Shown here: positions 62,857 through 64,000 of the stretch, piece after piece
How positions within the stretch are numbered: the first letter of the stretch is position 1
Layout: the number at the start of each line of letters is the position of its first letter
Assembly: GCF_015101885.1 (NCBI RefSeq)
Contig: NZ_CP062941.1
Location: 2,542,001 to 2,606,000 of the forward strand
Source: Massilia litorea
GTDB lineage: Bacteria; Pseudomonadota; Gammaproteobacteria; Burkholderiales; Burkholderiaceae_D
DNA length: 64,000 bases
Direction of reading: 5' to 3'
The notes under the pieces: model-generated
Told to the model about the DNA's origin: nothing
What the model saw: only the letters and a program-made list of their open reading frames with translations
Database searches by the model: none
Program-made: the position numbers and the translations under genes

Positions 62857-63303
62857 TCAGTCCTTGATTTCTGCTTCAACCAGTTTTGCGAGCAATTCCA
62901 GTGATTCCTGCCAGCCGAGATAGCAGGCCTCGGCAGGAATCATCGACGGGATGCCTTCCTGTTTGATTTTCACCTCGACGCCGCAGAACACTTCGCGCAG
63001 CTGCACCGTGGTCTGCATCCGTCCCGGCAGGTTCGGATCGTCGAACTCGGCCGTGTAGGCGAGGCGCTTGCCCGGTTCCAGTTCCAGGTATTCGCCGCCG
63101 AAGGTATGGCTGTGGCCGGTGGTGAAATTCGTGAACGACATCCGGTAGCGGCCGCCGACGCGGGCGTCCATCTCGTGCACGGTGCCGGTGAAGCCGTGCG
63201 GCGGCAACCATTTCGGAAAGGCGCTTGGGGTGGTGAAGGCGCGGTAGACGCGGTCGGGCGTGGATTTCAGGACGCGGTGCAGTTCGACTGTGTTCGTGGA
63301 CAT
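62857..63303 (-). CDS. AHSA1/SRPBCC-family protein
   Basis: The 148-residue protein is of the AHSA1-like SRPBCC group: ELHRVLKSTPDRVYRAFTTPSAFPKWLPPHGFTGTVHEMDARVGGRYRMSFTNFTTG, GGEYLELEPGKRLAYTAEFDD, and the C-terminal helix QESLELLAKLVEAEIKD. It binds a hydrophobic ligand in the cytosol; role unknown. Start 63303 has AAGGA; the open frame further upstream runs across the neighbouring gene and is not protein-like. It is cotranscribed with the VOC gene, a pairing common in soil bacteria. Confidence 0.9.
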   Translation of the reverse strand: MSTNTVELHRVLKSTPDRVYRAFTTPSAFPKWLPPHGFTGTVHEMDARVGGRYRMSFTNFTTGHSHTFGGEYLELEPGKRLAYTAEFDDPNLPGRMQTTVQLREVFCGVEVKIKQEGIPSMIPAEACYLGWQESLELLAKLVEAEIKD

Positions 63304-63401
63304 GATCGTTTTCCTTGTTTGAAAGGCAGAGGACGGCCCTCTGATGGTACGACGAACGGGGTGGTCAGGAATCGACAGCGTTCGATGATTTTTTTTGCGG
63401 C

Positions 63402-63800
63402 CTATGCAGAAGCCCGCCGCGTCCGCAGACGCCGCCACAGCATCACCGCGCTCGCCGCCAGCATCGCCAGGGCAAATGCGTTGACGATCAGCACGCCCGA
63501 CCGACCATGCACGACGAAGGCCAGGCTGAATGCCCCGCGCAGGTGCCAGGCCTGGGTTGCATCGTAGGAATACCAGGCGGCGAGCTGCACGCCATAGAAG
63601 GCAAGTCCGGCGCCATGTCCGCCCGGGCGTCCGCGCCAGGCGAGGACGCCAGAGAGCAGGCCGAGGAGTGCGAGCAGAAGGGTGTCGATGGCGCCGCCCG
63701 TCAACGTCCACACGGCAAGTCCCAACGCAGCGTTCACGATCGTCAAGGCGGCGACGACCCGTTCGATGCGCGTCCATGGCAGGCGCGATAGTTGCAGCAC
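63402..63800 (-). CDS. Four-helix membrane protein of unknown function
   Basis: The 132-residue product has four hydrophobic helices (about 15-34, 37-55, 63-81, 105-122) and basic ends (RIERV, WRRLRTRRASA). Between helices 2 and 3 lies WRGRPGGHGAG, and QAWHLRGAFSLAFVVHGRSGV precedes helix 4. TspO-like and small transporter-like families have similar layouts, but I cannot assign one. GTG start at 63800, three bases from the stop of the upstream gene, so the two are probably cotranscribed. Confidence 0.72.
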   Translation of the reverse strand: MLQLSRLPWTRIERVVAALTIVNAALGLAVWTLTGGAIDTLLLALLGLLSGVLAWRGRPGGHGAGLAFYGVQLAAWYSYDATQAWHLRGAFSLAFVVHGRSGVLIVNAFALAMLAASAVMLWRRLRTRRASA

Positions 63801-63803
63801 CGC

Positions 63804-64000
63804 TCAAGCGCCCGCTTGCGCCCGCGCCTTCTTCTGCTCTTCCTTGTACTGCTGGAAGCGCTCGATCCGCAGCTCGCGGCGCAGGATCTTCGAACGCGGG
63901 TCCAGGGTATAGTCCGCGCCTTCGGCCGCACCTGCCGGCAGGTCGACGCTGCCGCGCCCGTCCGTCATCGGCACGCTCACGATGCGGCTGCCGACCCGCA
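63804..64000 (-). CDS. C-terminal end of an unidentified protein (partial)
   Basis: The frame enters from the right edge and stops with TGA at 63804-63806. The visible 65 residues include SRIVSVPMTDGRGSVDLPAG, DYTLDPRSKILRRELRIERF and a charged helical tail QQYKEEQKKARAQAGA. The strand-loop then basic helix pattern suits the end of a large cytosolic or membrane-associated enzyme, but I cannot name it. It is followed by the four-helix membrane protein. Confidence 0.7.
   Translation of the reverse strand, partial: RVGSRIVSVPMTDGRGSVDLPAGAAEGADYTLDPRSKILRRELRIERFQQYKEEQKKARAQAGA

Overview
The window looks like chromosomal DNA of a high-GC betaproteobacterium, most likely of the family Oxalobacteraceae (Massilia, Telluria or Duganella type). 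This rests on the character of the proteins, on an Entner-Doudoroff/pentose-phosphate gene set controlled by HexR, and on about ten copies of a REP-like palindrome whose arms read GTAGGGTGGGC and GCCCACGCGTT, a type I associate with that family. No search could be run, so the assignment is an inference. I found no rRNA, tRNA, CRISPR array, prophage or replication origin. Most genes are ordinary core or accessory genes with strong ribosome binding sites.

Layout. 1-8030: end of an unknown gene, a small secreted protein, a flavin-reductase-like protein, then a three-gene RND efflux operon on the minus strand with a divergent TetR repressor. 8234-15469: transaldolase, free methionine sulfoxide reductase, an ASCH protein overlapping a membrane hybrid histidine kinase, and a diiron MBL / SnoaL-like pair opposite a TetR gene with a near-perfect 26-bp operator. 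14615-22691: the glucose catabolism block, hexR-zwf, a pgi/SMP-30 lactonase pair, and the divergent edd-eda pair. Four copies of a HexR-type box sit in front of zwf, pgi and edd. 22698-37435: YceI and SRPBCC exported proteins, a PAS hybrid kinase, an HExxH protein, a split MacAB-type ABC exporter, rpiA, a probably frameshifted secreted protein, arfB, an alanine-rich lipoprotein, a 34-residue membrane peptide, and DUF817 and DUF488 proteins. 37503-44033: yggX, argA, hrpA and a PaaI-type thioesterase.

44345-47998 is the most unusual stretch. A PLP aminotransferase of the glutamate-1-semialdehyde aminomutase type, a SAM methyltransferase and an ATP-grasp ligase form a tight plus-strand operon. 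A strong hairpin precedes it, and just after it lies a 279-bp insertion-sequence remnant with perfect 26-bp terminal inverted repeats. This looks like a small, recently acquired pathway for an amino-acid-derived metabolite, with product unknown.

48092-55636: an SDR/TetR divergent pair, small lipoproteins, an alpha/beta-hydrolase with TPR repeats, an RlmI gene lacking its catalytic half, a PRC-barrel protein, and an NHL-propeller protein carrying an M23-type peptidase motif. 55810-61057: a GTGA-coupled operon DUF2760 - Hsp70 - Hsp70 with a long C-terminal region, a poorly understood chaperone-like system. 61241-64000: a secreted cyanophycinase-like peptidase, a VOC protein, an AHSA1/SRPBCC protein, a four-helix membrane protein and the end of an unidentified gene.

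The carbon genes work together. Zwf makes 6-phosphogluconolactone, an SMP-30 type lactonase may open it, Edd and Eda cleave it to pyruvate and glyceraldehyde-3-phosphate, Pgi recycles hexose phosphate, and Tal and RpiA link the pentose phosphates. HexR presumably controls the first three transcription units.
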